This document shows positions 50,607-59,541 of a DNA stretch of 64,000 bases, one piece after another. The notes under the pieces were generated by a model. That model made no database searches, was not told the DNA's origin, and saw nothing but the letters and a program-made list of their open reading frames with translations. The DNA is from Niveispirillum sp. SYP-B3756. GTDB lineage: Bacteria > Pseudomonadota > Alphaproteobacteria > Azospirillales > Azospirillaceae. Numbering within the stretch: position 1 is the first letter of the stretch; each line of letters starts with the position of its first letter. The stretch is from positions 48,949 through 112,948 of the forward strand of contig NZ_WIDQ01000014.1 in the NCBI RefSeq assembly GCF_009495745.1, in the 5' to 3' direction. A program made the position numbers and the translations under genes.

Positions 50607-52403
50607 TCAGAACTGATCTTCTGACAGCGCCATCACGCTGCGATGCCCAGCCAGGATCGGCTGTAACAGGCCGGCGGTGGTGGGCAGGATCTGGTCGGCA
50701 TAGAAACGGCCGGTGATCATCTTGGCATCCAGGAAGGCGGCGTCGGCACCCGGCTGCATCAACTGTTCCTGGGCCGCCAGCATTGCCTTGGCGGTCAGGA
50801 AACCGCCGATGGTGACACCGAACAGGCGCAGATAATTGACGGCGCCCGACGCAACGGCCGTCGGATCGGCCTTGCCGGTTTCCACCACCCAGGCGGTCGC
50901 CTGTTCCAGCGCCTGAATGGCGGCCGACAGGTTGGCGCCCATGGTGGCCAGATCGTCGCCGGCCCCGCCGCTGGCGGCCGCCGCCATCGCCTTCATCTCC
51001 GCAATCAATTCCTGTGCGGCGGCCCCGCCATCGCGCAGCACCTTGCGGAAGACCAGATCATTGGCCTGGATGCCATTGGTGCCTTCATAGATGGGGGCGA
51101 TGCGGGCATCACGATAATGCTGGGCCGCCCCCGTCTCTTCAATGAAGCCCATGCCGCCATGGATTTGCACGCCCAGGCTGGTCAGTTCCACGCCCAGATC
51201 GGTGGACCAGGCCTTGGTGATCGGGGTCAGCAGGTCGTTCAGGGCGGCTGCCTTGCGACGCGCATCGGCATCATCGTGACGATGCGCATTATCCAGGGCG
51301 GCGGCCGTGTAATAGACCAGGGCCCGGGCCGCCTCGATCTGCGATTTCATCGCCAGCAGCATCCGGCGCACATCCGGATGCTTGATGATGGCCACCGGGT
51401 TGGGGTCTTTGCCGGTCAGCGCCCGGCTCTGGATACGGCCCTTGGCATAGTCCAGGGCCTGCTGATAGGCGCGTTCGGCAATGGCGACACCCTGAAGCCC
51501 AACACCCAGACGGGCATTGTTCATCATGGTGAACATATATTCGATGCCGCGATTTTCCTCGCCCACCAGATAGCCGATGGCCCCGCCATGATCGCCGTAG
51601 GCCATCACGGCGGTGGGGCTGGCATGGATGCCCATCTTATGTTCCAGCCCGGCACAGCGCAGATCATTGCGCGCCCCCAGCGAGCCATCCTCATTCACCA
51701 GGAATTTCGGCACCACAAACAGGCTGATCCCTTTGACGCCGGCGGGGGCGGTGGGGGTGCGGGCCAGCACCAGATGCACGATATTCTCGGTGAAATCATG
51801 CTCACCATAGGTGATGAAAATCTTCTGGCCAGTGATCAGCCAGGTGCCATCCTCGCCCGGCACCGCCTTGGTGCGCACAGCACCGACATCGGAACCAGCC
51901 TGCGGTTCCGTCAGGTTCATGGTGCCGGCCCATTCACCGCTGATCAGCTTCTCCAGATAGGTCTGCTTCTGCTCTACCGAGCCATGGGCCTGCAGCAACT
52001 CCACCGCCCCCTGGTTCAGCATGGGGCAGAGGGCAAAGGACATGTTGGCCGAGGTCCACATTTCCTGGATCGGCAGGGCCAGCGTCCAGGGCAGGCCCTG
52101 GCCGCCAAATGCCGGGTCGAACGGCACGGCGTTCCAGCCGCCATCGACATATTTCCAGTAAGCATCCTTGAAGCCGGTGGCGGTGCGCACCGCGCCATTT
52201 TCCAGCGTGGCGCCTTCCTGGTCACCCACCCAGTTCAGGGGCGCCAATACATCGCGCGCCAGCTTGCCCGCCTCCTCCAGCACGGTATCGGCAAGGTCAG
52301 GCGTCACCTCTTCGAAACCGGGCAGGCTGGCCACCTGGGGCAGGCCGACAACATGGTTGAGGGTGAAACGCATATCCCGGATCGGGGCGTTGTAAGCGGT
52401 CAT
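50607..52403 (-). CDS. Acyl-CoA dehydrogenase (long form)
   Basis: FAD enzyme of fatty-acid beta-oxidation, 598 residues, the longer class with a C-terminal extension domain (from about residue 470). Motifs: NLTEPQAGSDVGAVRTKA (FAD/substrate loop), WLITGQKIFITYGEHD, KMGIHASPTAVMAYG, and the catalytic Glu in APIYEGTNGIQANDLVFRKVL. Substrate is probably medium or long acyl-CoA. ATG at 52401-52403 preceded by GGAAGGAA. No other beta-oxidation gene is beside it. Confidence 0.93.
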   Translation of the reverse strand: MTAYNAPIRDMRFTLNHVVGLPQVASLPGFEEVTPDLADTVLEEAGKLARDVLAPLNWVGDQEGATLENGAVRTATGFKDAYWKYVDGGWNAVPFDPAFGGQGLPWTLALPIQEMWTSANMSFALCPMLNQGAVELLQAHGSVEQKQTYLEKLISGEWAGTMNLTEPQAGSDVGAVRTKAVPGEDGTWLITGQKIFITYGEHDFTENIVHLVLARTPTAPAGVKGISLFVVPKFLVNEDGSLGARNDLRCAGLEHKMGIHASPTAVMAYGDHGGAIGYLVGEENRGIEYMFTMMNNARLGVGLQGVAIAERAYQQALDYAKGRIQSRALTGKDPNPVAIIKHPDVRRMLLAMKSQIEAARALVYYTAAALDNAHRHDDADARRKAAALNDLLTPITKAWSTDLGVELTSLGVQIHGGMGFIEETGAAQHYRDARIAPIYEGTNGIQANDLVFRKVLRDGGAAAQELIAEMKAMAAAASGGAGDDLATMGANLSAAIQALEQATAWVVETGKADPTAVASGAVNYLRLFGVTIGGFLTAKAMLAAQEQLMQPGADAAFLDAKMITGRFYADQILPTTAGLLQPILAGHRSVMALSEDQF

Positions 52404-52654
52404 CAGGCCTGTTCCTTCCCAGCGCATTGGCATTGGCGGCGGTTCCAGCGTCCGTCCGCCGCCACAACATGGCGCGAACTTCCCAGCCCGGCAAGCCTTG
52501 CCGTGTGGAAATCAATGAGGCTCCTGATTATGGGCCTATGTTTTTCGGTAAAACAGGCCAAAATTCTTATAAAAATGGGACGGATTGCCCGTTTTGTGAG
52601 GGCGTTGCGGACTTACGCAACGGAATGATGTGATTAAAAGTCTATCACCATGCT

Positions 52655-52670
52655 TGGCACGCTGATTGCT
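52655..52670 (+). promoter_or_regulatory. Sigma-54 promoter (-24/-12)
   Basis: TGGCACG-CTGA-TTGCT is an exact match to the sigma-54 consensus TGGCACG-N4-TTGCW. The -12 element lies 36 bases before the start of the transglycosylase gene, so transcription would begin just ahead of its ribosome site. Confidence 0.85.
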
Positions 52671-52705
52671 TAAGGAGGGGCAGACCTATTTTTGGGAGAT
52701 TGGCC

Positions 52706-53653
52706 GTGACCGCCTTCTTCAATGCCCTGAACCGCAGCAACGCCACCGAATCTCTCGGTGCGACGCGTAACGCCCCGGCCCAGGTGATCAAGGCGGTGCA
52801 GCAGGCCAGTAACGCCACGGGTGTGGATTTCTCCTACCTGATGGACAAGGCCAATGTGGAGAGCGGATACCGAACCGACGTGAAGGCCAAGACCAGCAGC
52901 GCCACCGGCCTGTTCCAGTTCACCGAGGGCACCTGGCTCAACATGGTGCAGCAGCATGGCGCCGAACATGGTTTGGGCAAATATGCCAGCCAGATCACCA
53001 CCGGGGCCAATGGCAAGGCGCAGGTATCCGACCCGGCCATGCGCAAGGAAATCCTGAACCTGCGCAAGGACCCGCGCTATTCCGCCCTTTTCGCAGCTGA
53101 ACTGGCCAGTGATAACAAGGAGCATCTGGAAGGGAAGCTGGGCCATTCGGTCGGCAAGACCGAAATGTATATGGCCCATTTCCTGGGCGCCGGGGGTGCC
53201 ACCAAATTCCTGAAGGCGATGGAGAAGAACCCCAACCAGATCGCTGCCAACCTGCTGCCGGATGCCGCCAAGGCCAATCTCAATGTCTTTTATGATGGCA
53301 CCCGACCGCTGACCGTGGGCCAGATTTTCGATCGCTTCTCCGCCAAGTTCGACGATGCCCCGGCACAATTTGCCGACAGTTCCAACCTGGGCACCCAGCA
53401 GGCGATGGACGAAAGTGCCCAGCCCTGGCTGACCGGCTATCGCTCCGGCGCATCGGCGCGGGAGCCGATTTCGACCTTCACCATCATGATGCTGGATAGT
53501 TTGGCCCCGCCCAGTGCTGATGAGGAGGAGAAGAAGCGGGCCACCGGTGGCGGCACCCGGGGTGAGAAGCAGGAAAAAGAACAGGGCCCCGTCGGTGCCG
53601 CATCCGGCCAGAGCGCCACCCCGTCCGTGATCCCGGGCATGTTGGCGGCTTAA
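52706..53653 (+). CDS. Lytic transglycosylase (SLT domain), sigma-54 driven
   Basis: Peptidoglycan-cleaving enzyme, 315 residues. The SLT domain lies at about residues 25-120: catalytic Glu in LMDKANVESGYR, then SSATGLFQFTEGTWL, and MYMAHFLGAGGATKFL later. There is no signal peptide, as with transglycosylases exported by or acting with the flagellar apparatus. The C-terminal part is charged and low-complexity. GTG at 52706 is chosen because GGGAG is seven bases upstream; the TTG at 52700 is too close. The exact sigma-54 promoter suggests a role in flagellar rod or motor insertion. Confidence 0.85.
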   Translation: MTAFFNALNRSNATESLGATRNAPAQVIKAVQQASNATGVDFSYLMDKANVESGYRTDVKAKTSSATGLFQFTEGTWLNMVQQHGAEHGLGKYASQITTGANGKAQVSDPAMRKEILNLRKDPRYSALFAAELASDNKEHLEGKLGHSVGKTEMYMAHFLGAGGATKFLKAMEKNPNQIAANLLPDAAKANLNVFYDGTRPLTVGQIFDRFSAKFDDAPAQFADSSNLGTQQAMDESAQPWLTGYRSGASAREPISTFTIMMLDSLAPPSADEEEKKRATGGGTRGEKQEKEQGPVGAASGQSATPSVIPGMLAA

Positions 53654-53758
53654 GTTTTTATATTCTTGTACAGTCTGGTAATTTTGTCCCCGATACAGCA
53701 ATCTCGACCGACCGGGATGGCGCTGTAGCGCCGTTATTTGTGATTCGGGGGAGCCCTC

Positions 53759-54175
53759 ATGCTTGAGGAATTCAAGAAATTCATCAGCCGCGGCAACGTT
53801 ATCGACCTGGCGGTCGGTATCATTGTCGGGTCTGCCTTTACCGCTATTGTCACCTCACTGGTGAATGATGTGTTGATGCCGCCTATGGGCTATGTGATGG
53901 GGGGGATCGACTTTTCCGACTACTTCATCAGCTTGTCGGGGGGGGACTATGCTTCGCTGGCCGCTGCCAAGGATGCCGGGGCTGCGACCATCAATTATGG
54001 TCTGTTCATCAATGCGGTGATCAAATTCTTCATCGTGGCCTGGGCCGTGTTCATCCTGGTCAAGCAGGTGAACCGGCTGCACAAGAAGGATGCCGCCACC
54101 CCGGTGGCACCCACCAAGGACCAACTGCTGCTGACGGAAATCCGCGACCTGTTGAAACAGGATCGCCAGCCCTGA
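53759..54175 (+). CDS. mscL: Large-conductance mechanosensitive channel
   Basis: Homopentameric inner-membrane channel opening under osmotic downshock. 138 residues. The N-terminal helix and TM1 carry the standard EFKKFISRGNVIDLAVGIIVGSAFTAIVTSLVNDVLMPPMG. TM2 is INAVIKFFIVAWAVFILVKQVNRL and the C-terminal bundle is TKDQLLLTEIRDLLKQ. The periplasmic loop is normal in length. ATG at 53759 after GGGGGAG. A palindromic repeat hairpin directly follows and may act as its terminator. Confidence 0.97.
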   Translation: MLEEFKKFISRGNVIDLAVGIIVGSAFTAIVTSLVNDVLMPPMGYVMGGIDFSDYFISLSGGDYASLAAAKDAGAATINYGLFINAVIKFFIVAWAVFILVKQVNRLHKKDAATPVAPTKDQLLLTEIRDLLKQDRQP

Positions 54176-54182
54176 TAATGAC

Positions 54183-54300
54183 AATCTCCCTGAAGCTTGG
54201 TCTTCAGGGAGATTGAGGTCAGCGACTGCCGACCCGGCGCTCGTGCGCCGCAAGCCAAGCCGCCGGATGGCGGCGCCCGGCGCCTGAGGGAGAGCGGAAT
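54183..54300 (+). repeat. Palindromic intergenic repeat, variant copy D
   Basis: Module 1 is a thirteen-base perfect hairpin (54183-54195 with 54202-54214, loop CTTGGT) sharing ATCTCCCTG with copies A and B. Module 2 (about 54262-54297), read on the minus strand, gives CTCAGGCGCCGGGC then GCCATCC and CTTGGCT, matching module 2 of copy A in opposite orientation. It lies between convergent mscL and cytochrome c genes. Confidence 0.65.
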
Positions 54301-54343
54301 AAGCGCTGACGGCGCCCGGATTGACCGGGCGCCGTCCTTCAAT

Positions 54344-54733
54344 TCACAAGGTTTTCAGATAGGCGATCAGGTCCGCCCGATCCTTGGGCTCCGGTGTCTT
54401 CAGCACCATGCTGGTGCCCTTCATTGTGTGGGGCGGGTCGTAAAGATAATTATCCAGCGTATAGGCATCCCAGACCAGGGCACTCTGCCGCATGGTTTTG
54501 GAGTAACGGAAGCCCTTTTGTGTGCCGGCGGTACGGCCGAAAATACCCTGCATATGCGGCCCTTTCTTTTTCGCGCGGCCGGGTTCCAGGGCGTGGCAGG
54601 TGGCGCAACGGGCCTCGAAAGTTTTTTGGCCGGCATCGGCATTGCCGATGACTGGTTGGGCCGGTGCCACGCCGGGTAGCACCAATGCCCCGAAAATCAA
54701 GCCCGACAGGATCAGCCTGCTTATTGTCATCAT
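54344..54733 (-). CDS. Periplasmic c-type cytochrome
   Basis: Class I cytochrome c, 129 residues, exported by a signal peptide (LILSGLIFGALVLPGVAPAQ). Haem motif CATCH at residues 43-47. The axial Met is in the MKGTSMV region near the C-terminus, and the GPHMQGIFGRTAGTQKGF segment is typical of cytochrome c2-like proteins. Its start (54731-54733, with GGGGACA upstream) lies 237 bases downstream of the molybdenum hydroxylase large subunit on the same strand, so it may be the electron acceptor of that enzyme; a repeat copy lies between them. Confidence 0.9.
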   Translation of the reverse strand: MMTISRLILSGLIFGALVLPGVAPAQPVIGNADAGQKTFEARCATCHALEPGRAKKKGPHMQGIFGRTAGTQKGFRYSKTMRQSALVWDAYTLDNYLYDPPHTMKGTSMVLKTPEPKDRADLIAYLKTL

Positions 54734-54854
54734 TGTCCCCTGTGACCACCGGGGCTCAAACCCCGGTCCTTGTTGGAAGCCCTGGTGACAATGATGGGGC
54801 GCTGCCGGGAAACCATTCCAGCGCCCGGCAGCATTACCCCTTTCGCGCCGGACC

Positions 54855-54936
54855 AATCTCCCTGGATCGTGACCGATCCAGGGAGATTTTGCGTCCTCTC
54901 AGGCGCCGGGCGGGCGCATCCGCGCCCTTGGCTTAC
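54855..54936 (+). repeat. Palindromic intergenic repeat, copy A
   Basis: Module 1 is a fourteen-base perfect hairpin (54855-54868 with 54875-54888, loop GTGACC). Module 2 is 54900-54936 (CAGGCGCCGGGCGGGCG, then CATCCGCGCCC and TTGGCTTA). It is the most perfect of the four copies and lies between the hydroxylase and cytochrome c genes. Confidence 0.8.
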
Positions 54937-54969
54937 GCGGGCATGGGTCCGCGGGCAGGCGGGTCGGTA

Positions 54970-57216
54970 TCAAACAATGCCCGCCTTGCTGAAGGGCAGG
55001 TCATAGAGGCGCTTGCCGCCGGCCGCTGCAATGGCATTGGCCACAGCGGGGGCGGCACCGGGCACGCCCGGTTCGCCCACGCCGGTCGGGCGTTCGGCGC
55101 TGTCAACGATATGCACCTCCAACGCCGGCATGTCAGAATAGCGCAGCGGTTCAAACGTGTCGAAATTGGCCTGATCGACGATGCCGTCGGTCAGGGTGAT
55201 GGCATCGCGCAGGGCGTGGCCGATGCCCCAGCCGGTGCCGCCTTCGATCTGCGCCTTGATGACGTTGGGATTGACGGCAATGCCGCAATCCACCGCCACC
55301 ACCACGCGATCCACCTTCACCTTGCCATCGGCATTGATGGTCACCTCAGCGACATGGGCGACATAGGAGCTGAAGCTTTCATGCACGGCCACGCCACGGC
55401 CCCGCTTGCTGCCGGCCGGACCGGCGGCAAGCGGCTTGCCCCAGCCGGCCTTTTCCGCCGCCAGTTTCAGCACGCCCCGCAGGCGCGGATGTTCTTCCAG
55501 CAGGCCCAGGCGATAGGCCACGGCATCCTTGCCGGCTGCCGCCGCCAGCTCGTCAATGAAGGCTTCCTTGGCATAGGCCGTGTGGGTATGCCCCACCGAC
55601 CGCCACCACAGCGTCGTCACCGGTGACTTGGTGATATGCATGTCAACGGAGAGGTTGGCGACCTTGTAGGCAAGATCGGCCGCCCCTTCGGTGGCACTGC
55701 TATCCACCCCGTTCTTGATCGCAAAGGCCTCAAAAACCGTGCCGGTCATGAAGGATTGGGTGACGATGCGCTGTTCCCAGCCGACAATATTGCCCTTGGC
55801 ATCCAGCCCGGCCCGCAACTTATGCAGGACCAGCGGGCGGTAACGGCCGCCCTTGATATCATCTTCCCGCGTCCAGACCAGATGCACGGGGGCCTTCTTG
55901 CCCTTCGCCGCCAGTGCCTTGGCGATGATCACCGTTTCGGCCATGTAATCAGCGGTCGGGGTGGCGCGGCGGCCGAAGCTGCCGCCGGCCCAGACCGTGT
56001 TGATCTTGATCTTGTCCGGGGTGGTGCCCAGGATGCCAGCGGCAACCCGCTGTTCCACACCCTGGAACTGGGAGCCGGCCCAGAATTCTGCCCCGCCATC
56101 CTCGGTCAGTTCCACCACAGCGTTCAGCGGTTCCATCGGCGCATGGGCCAGATAGGGGAAGCTGTATTCCGCCTCGATCACCTTGGCGGCGCCCTTGATG
56201 GCGGCGGCGGTGTCACCCTTGGCGGTTGCCACGGCGCCGGGCTTCTTGGCCAGTTCGCGGTAATCGGCCAGGATCTGGTCGGTGCCGCGCTTTTCCGCCT
56301 GGCTGTCATCCCAGGTGATTTTCAGCGCCTCGCGGCCCTTGATGGCGATCCAGCTATTCTTGGCCACCACGGCCACGCCGATGGGCAGGCTCAGCACCTC
56401 CAACACGCCGGGAATGGCGCGGGCGGCCTTGTCATCCACGCTCTTCACGGTCGCACCAAAGCGCGGGGCGCGAGCCAGCACCGCCGTCACCTGACCGGGA
56501 CGGCGGATATCCATGGCGAAGATCGCGGAGCCATCGGTCTTGGAGATGTGATCCAGACGGTGCAGCGTCTCATTCCCGATCAGGGTATATTGGGCCTTGT
56601 CCTTCAGCTTCACACTGGCCGGCACCGGCAGCTTGGATGCTGCCGTGGCAAACGGGCCGAACGGCCCGCTCTTGCCGGATTTCTGATGGCTGATGACGCC
56701 CTTGGCGACGCTGATTTCGCCGGCCGGCACCTTCCATTCGGCTGCTGCTGCCTCCACCAGCATGGCGCGTGCGGCGGCACCCGCCATGCGCAGCTCATCC
56801 CAGCTGTTGAAGATGGCGGTGGAACCGCCGGTACCCTGCATCCCGAAGGCGTGGTTGGCGTAAAGCTTGCTGTCGGCAGGGGCGAATTCCCCGCGCATCT
56901 GCGCCCAGTCGGCGTCCAGCTCCTCCGCCACGATGGTGGTCAGGCCGGTCATGATGCCCTGGCCCTTGTCCAGATGCTTTACCAGCACGGTGACACTGCT
57001 GTCCGGGGCCACGCGGACAAACACGTTCGGGCGCGGATCGGGCGGGCCCATCAGGGCCGGGGTGGGGCGGGCGGCCATGGCGCCCAGCGGCACCACGGCA
57101 CCAATCACCAGCGCCCCACCGGCCCCGGCGGCACCCTTCAGAAAGGAACGGCGGGAGGGGGCGGCCTCCACCACATCGGCAGCGGCGGCGCGCAGGATCT
57201 GCGGCAGGTTTTTCAT
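54970..57216 (-). CDS. Molybdenum hydroxylase large subunit (isoquinoline 1-oxidoreductase type)
   Basis: Molybdopterin-cytosine-dinucleotide subunit of a xanthine-dehydrogenase-family enzyme that hydroxylates N-heterocycles or aldehydes. 748 residues. A twin-arginine signal SRRSFLKGAAGAGG sends it to the periplasm. Mo-pterin contacts include GMQGTGGSTAIFNSW, AGGSFGRRATPTADY and the catalytic Glu in GVGEPGVPGAAPAVANAI. No FAD subunit gene is present, which fits the two-subunit class that passes electrons to cytochrome c. Four-base gap to the iron-sulfur subunit gene. Confidence 0.9.
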   Translation of the reverse strand: MKNLPQILRAAAADVVEAAPSRRSFLKGAAGAGGALVIGAVVPLGAMAARPTPALMGPPDPRPNVFVRVAPDSSVTVLVKHLDKGQGIMTGLTTIVAEELDADWAQMRGEFAPADSKLYANHAFGMQGTGGSTAIFNSWDELRMAGAAARAMLVEAAAAEWKVPAGEISVAKGVISHQKSGKSGPFGPFATAASKLPVPASVKLKDKAQYTLIGNETLHRLDHISKTDGSAIFAMDIRRPGQVTAVLARAPRFGATVKSVDDKAARAIPGVLEVLSLPIGVAVVAKNSWIAIKGREALKITWDDSQAEKRGTDQILADYRELAKKPGAVATAKGDTAAAIKGAAKVIEAEYSFPYLAHAPMEPLNAVVELTEDGGAEFWAGSQFQGVEQRVAAGILGTTPDKIKINTVWAGGSFGRRATPTADYMAETVIIAKALAAKGKKAPVHLVWTREDDIKGGRYRPLVLHKLRAGLDAKGNIVGWEQRIVTQSFMTGTVFEAFAIKNGVDSSATEGAADLAYKVANLSVDMHITKSPVTTLWWRSVGHTHTAYAKEAFIDELAAAAGKDAVAYRLGLLEEHPRLRGVLKLAAEKAGWGKPLAAGPAGSKRGRGVAVHESFSSYVAHVAEVTINADGKVKVDRVVVAVDCGIAVNPNVIKAQIEGGTGWGIGHALRDAITLTDGIVDQANFDTFEPLRYSDMPALEVHIVDSAERPTGVGEPGVPGAAPAVANAIAAAGGKRLYDLPFSKAGIV

Positions 57217-57220
57217 GGCG

Positions 57221-57679
57221 TCACGTCCTCGCCAGCGTGGCGGCCTGCTTCACGGCCGCCTTGATCCGCACATAGGTGGCGCAGCGGCAGACATTGCCGT
57301 CCATCGCCGCTTCAATATCCGCATCCGTCGGGTTCGGGTTCTCGGCGATCAGCGCCGTGGCGGCCATGATCTGGCCGGACTGGCAGTAACCGCACTGCAC
57401 CACATCCAGATCGGCCCAGGCCTTCTGCACGGCCTGGGCGGCCTTGCCCTGAATGCCTTCGATGGTGGTGATCTTGGCATCAGCGGCGGCAGAGGCCGCC
57501 AATTGGCAGGACCGGGTGGCCACGCCATCGACATGCACGGTGCAGGCCCCGCACAAGGCCTGACCACAGCCGAACTTGGTGCCGGTCATGTTCAGTTCGT
57601 CACGCAGCACCCACAGCAGGGGCATGTCTGCCGGCACGTCCACGTCACGGACCTGCCCATTGATGTTGAGGCGGATCAT
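57221..57679 (-). CDS. Molybdenum hydroxylase [2Fe-2S] subunit
   Basis: Small iron-sulfur subunit, partner of the downstream large subunit. 152 residues. A plant-type ferredoxin domain carries the first cluster Cys in GTKFGCGQALCGACTVHVDG plus the Cys of ATRSCQ. A four-helix domain carries the second cluster in VQCGYCQSGQIM and GNVCRCATYVRI. There is no signal peptide; it is co-exported with the large subunit. ATG at 57677-57679. First gene of the probable small-large-cytochrome operon. Confidence 0.95.
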   Translation of the reverse strand: MIRLNINGQVRDVDVPADMPLLWVLRDELNMTGTKFGCGQALCGACTVHVDGVATRSCQLAASAAADAKITTIEGIQGKAAQAVQKAWADLDVVQCGYCQSGQIMAATALIAENPNPTDADIEAAMDGNVCRCATYVRIKAAVKQAATLART

Positions 57680-57918
57680 CTCTTCAGTCCCAATCGAAAG
57701 GCGTTCGGGGGTCGGCATTCCCCGCTGCCATCCCTGACGGGTAGGGCGGTTGGATGCCGGGGCCTTTTTCAAATGCCATCATGAAGGGGTGGAACCATTC
57801 CCGTCTTGCAGAAAATGACCCTTTTGATCGATGGCGCCTATCAGGTGCATCGAAGAGAATTCACCTGAATATCCCGGCTGTTGTGCTACCTATAAAGGGT
57901 AACAGCCGGGGGTGGGGC

Positions 57919-59454
57919 GTGGCGGCGCGTGTAGGAACGGTGGCCTTCCAGGGCATTGAGGTGCTGGATATCGATGTGCAGGTGCAAATGACCGGCGGGC
58001 CGCTGGCCTTTACCGTGGTGGGCCTGCCGGACAAGGCCGTGGGGGAAAGCCGGGAACGGGTGCGCGGTGCCCTGCACGCGCTAGGTATCGCCCTGCCGCC
58101 GCAGCGGCTGACCGTCAATCTGGCCCCCGCCGATGTGCTGAAAGAAGGCAGCCATTTCGATTTGCCCATCGCCCTGGCCCTGCTGGTGATGATGGGCATT
58201 CTGCCCGGCGATGCCATGGCGGATTATCAGGCGCTGGGCGAACTGGGGCTGGATGGTTCCATCTCGCCCGTCGCCGGGGTGCTGCCGGCCGCCATCAATG
58301 CCTCGGCCAATGGCAAGGGGCTGATCTGCCCGGCGGCCTGCGGCGGGGAGGCGGCCTGGGCCGGCGATGGGCTGGATATTCTGGCCCCGTCCTCGCTGCT
58401 GGCCCTGATCAACCATTTCAAGGGCACCCAGGTGCTGACCCGACCGGAGCCGAAGCTGGCCGGGCTGGAGGAGGCGGGCAGCCACAAGGATCTGCGCGAT
58501 GTGAAAGGCCAGGAAACGGCCAAGCGCGTGCTGGAGGTGGCGGCCAGCGGCGGCCATAACATGCTGATGCTGGGACCGCCAGGATCGGGCAAATCCATGC
58601 TGGCCGCCCGGCTGCCGGGCCTGTTGCCGCCGCTGGATGCGGCGGAGGCGCTGGAAGTCTCCATGATCCATTCTATCGCCGGATCGCTGGAGGGCGGCAA
58701 GCTGATCCGCACCCGGCCGTTTAGAGAAGTCCATCATTCCGCCACCCTGGCGGCCATGGTGGGCGGGGGAAGTCGGGCCCGACCGGGCGAGATCAGCCTG
58801 TCACACCAAGGTGTGCTGTTCCTGGACGAGCTGCCGGAATTTGCCCGTGGCGCGCTGGAGGCGCTGCGCCAGCCGCTGGAAACGGGGCGCGCCACTGTCA
58901 GCCGTGCCAACCATCATGTGACGTATCCCGCCCGCTTCCAACTGGTGGCGGCGATGAATCCCTGCCGCTGCGGCCATCTGGATGATCCGTCGCTCGCCTG
59001 CGGGCGGGCGCCGAAATGCGCGGCGGATTACCAGTCAAAGATCAGCGGCCCGCTGTTCGACCGTATCGACCTGCATATCGACGTACCGGCCGTTTCAGCC
59101 GCTGACCTGTCGCTGCCGCCGCCGCGGGAGGGCACGGCGGAGGTGGCGGCCCGCGTGGCCCAGGCACGCGATATCCAGCGGGAACGCTATGCCGCCTTGG
59201 TGCCGCGCGGCCAGCCCGCCATCCGCACCAATGCGGAAGCGGATGGGGAGGTGCTGGAAAAGGTTGCCGCCCCCGAGGCGCAGGGCCGCGCTTTGCTGAC
59301 GGAGGCGGCGGAAAGGCTGAAACTGTCGGCCCGTGGTTATCACCGCGTGCTGCGCGTGGCCCGCACCCTGGCGGATATGGAGGGGGCGGACGGGGTACGC
59401 CGGCTGCATGTGGCCGAAGCCCTGTCTTACCGGCGGGTGGCGCCGGGGCGGTGA
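57919..59454 (+). CDS. comM: ComM/YifB family AAA+ (Mg-chelatase-like) protein
   Basis: AAA+ helicase of the YifB/ComM family, which promotes branch migration during integration of transforming DNA. 511 residues. N-terminal S5-fold domain (VQVQMTGGPLAFTVVGLPDKAVGESRERVRGAL). AAA+ core has Walker A MLGPPGSGKSML, Walker B GVLFLDELPEF, sensor VAAMNPCRCGH and arginine SGPLFDRIDLHIDVP. The C-terminal domain carries ARGYHRVLRVARTLADMEG. GTG at 57919 is chosen because conserved sequence begins there; the upstream in-frame reading is not family-like. Confidence 0.92.
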   Translation: MAARVGTVAFQGIEVLDIDVQVQMTGGPLAFTVVGLPDKAVGESRERVRGALHALGIALPPQRLTVNLAPADVLKEGSHFDLPIALALLVMMGILPGDAMADYQALGELGLDGSISPVAGVLPAAINASANGKGLICPAACGGEAAWAGDGLDILAPSSLLALINHFKGTQVLTRPEPKLAGLEEAGSHKDLRDVKGQETAKRVLEVAASGGHNMLMLGPPGSGKSMLAARLPGLLPPLDAAEALEVSMIHSIAGSLEGGKLIRTRPFREVHHSATLAAMVGGGSRARPGEISLSHQGVLFLDELPEFARGALEALRQPLETGRATVSRANHHVTYPARFQLVAAMNPCRCGHLDDPSLACGRAPKCAADYQSKISGPLFDRIDLHIDVPAVSAADLSLPPPREGTAEVAARVAQARDIQRERYAALVPRGQPAIRTNAEADGEVLEKVAAPEAQGRALLTEAAERLKLSARGYHRVLRVARTLADMEGADGVRRLHVAEALSYRRVAPGR

Positions 59455-59541
59455 TTGCCCCCGGCGGGCGGGGGGTATATAGGGGGGCGTTCGTGGGGTC
59501 ATGCCCCGGTTTTCGTTCGCCCAATTGGTCCTTGATCTCCC

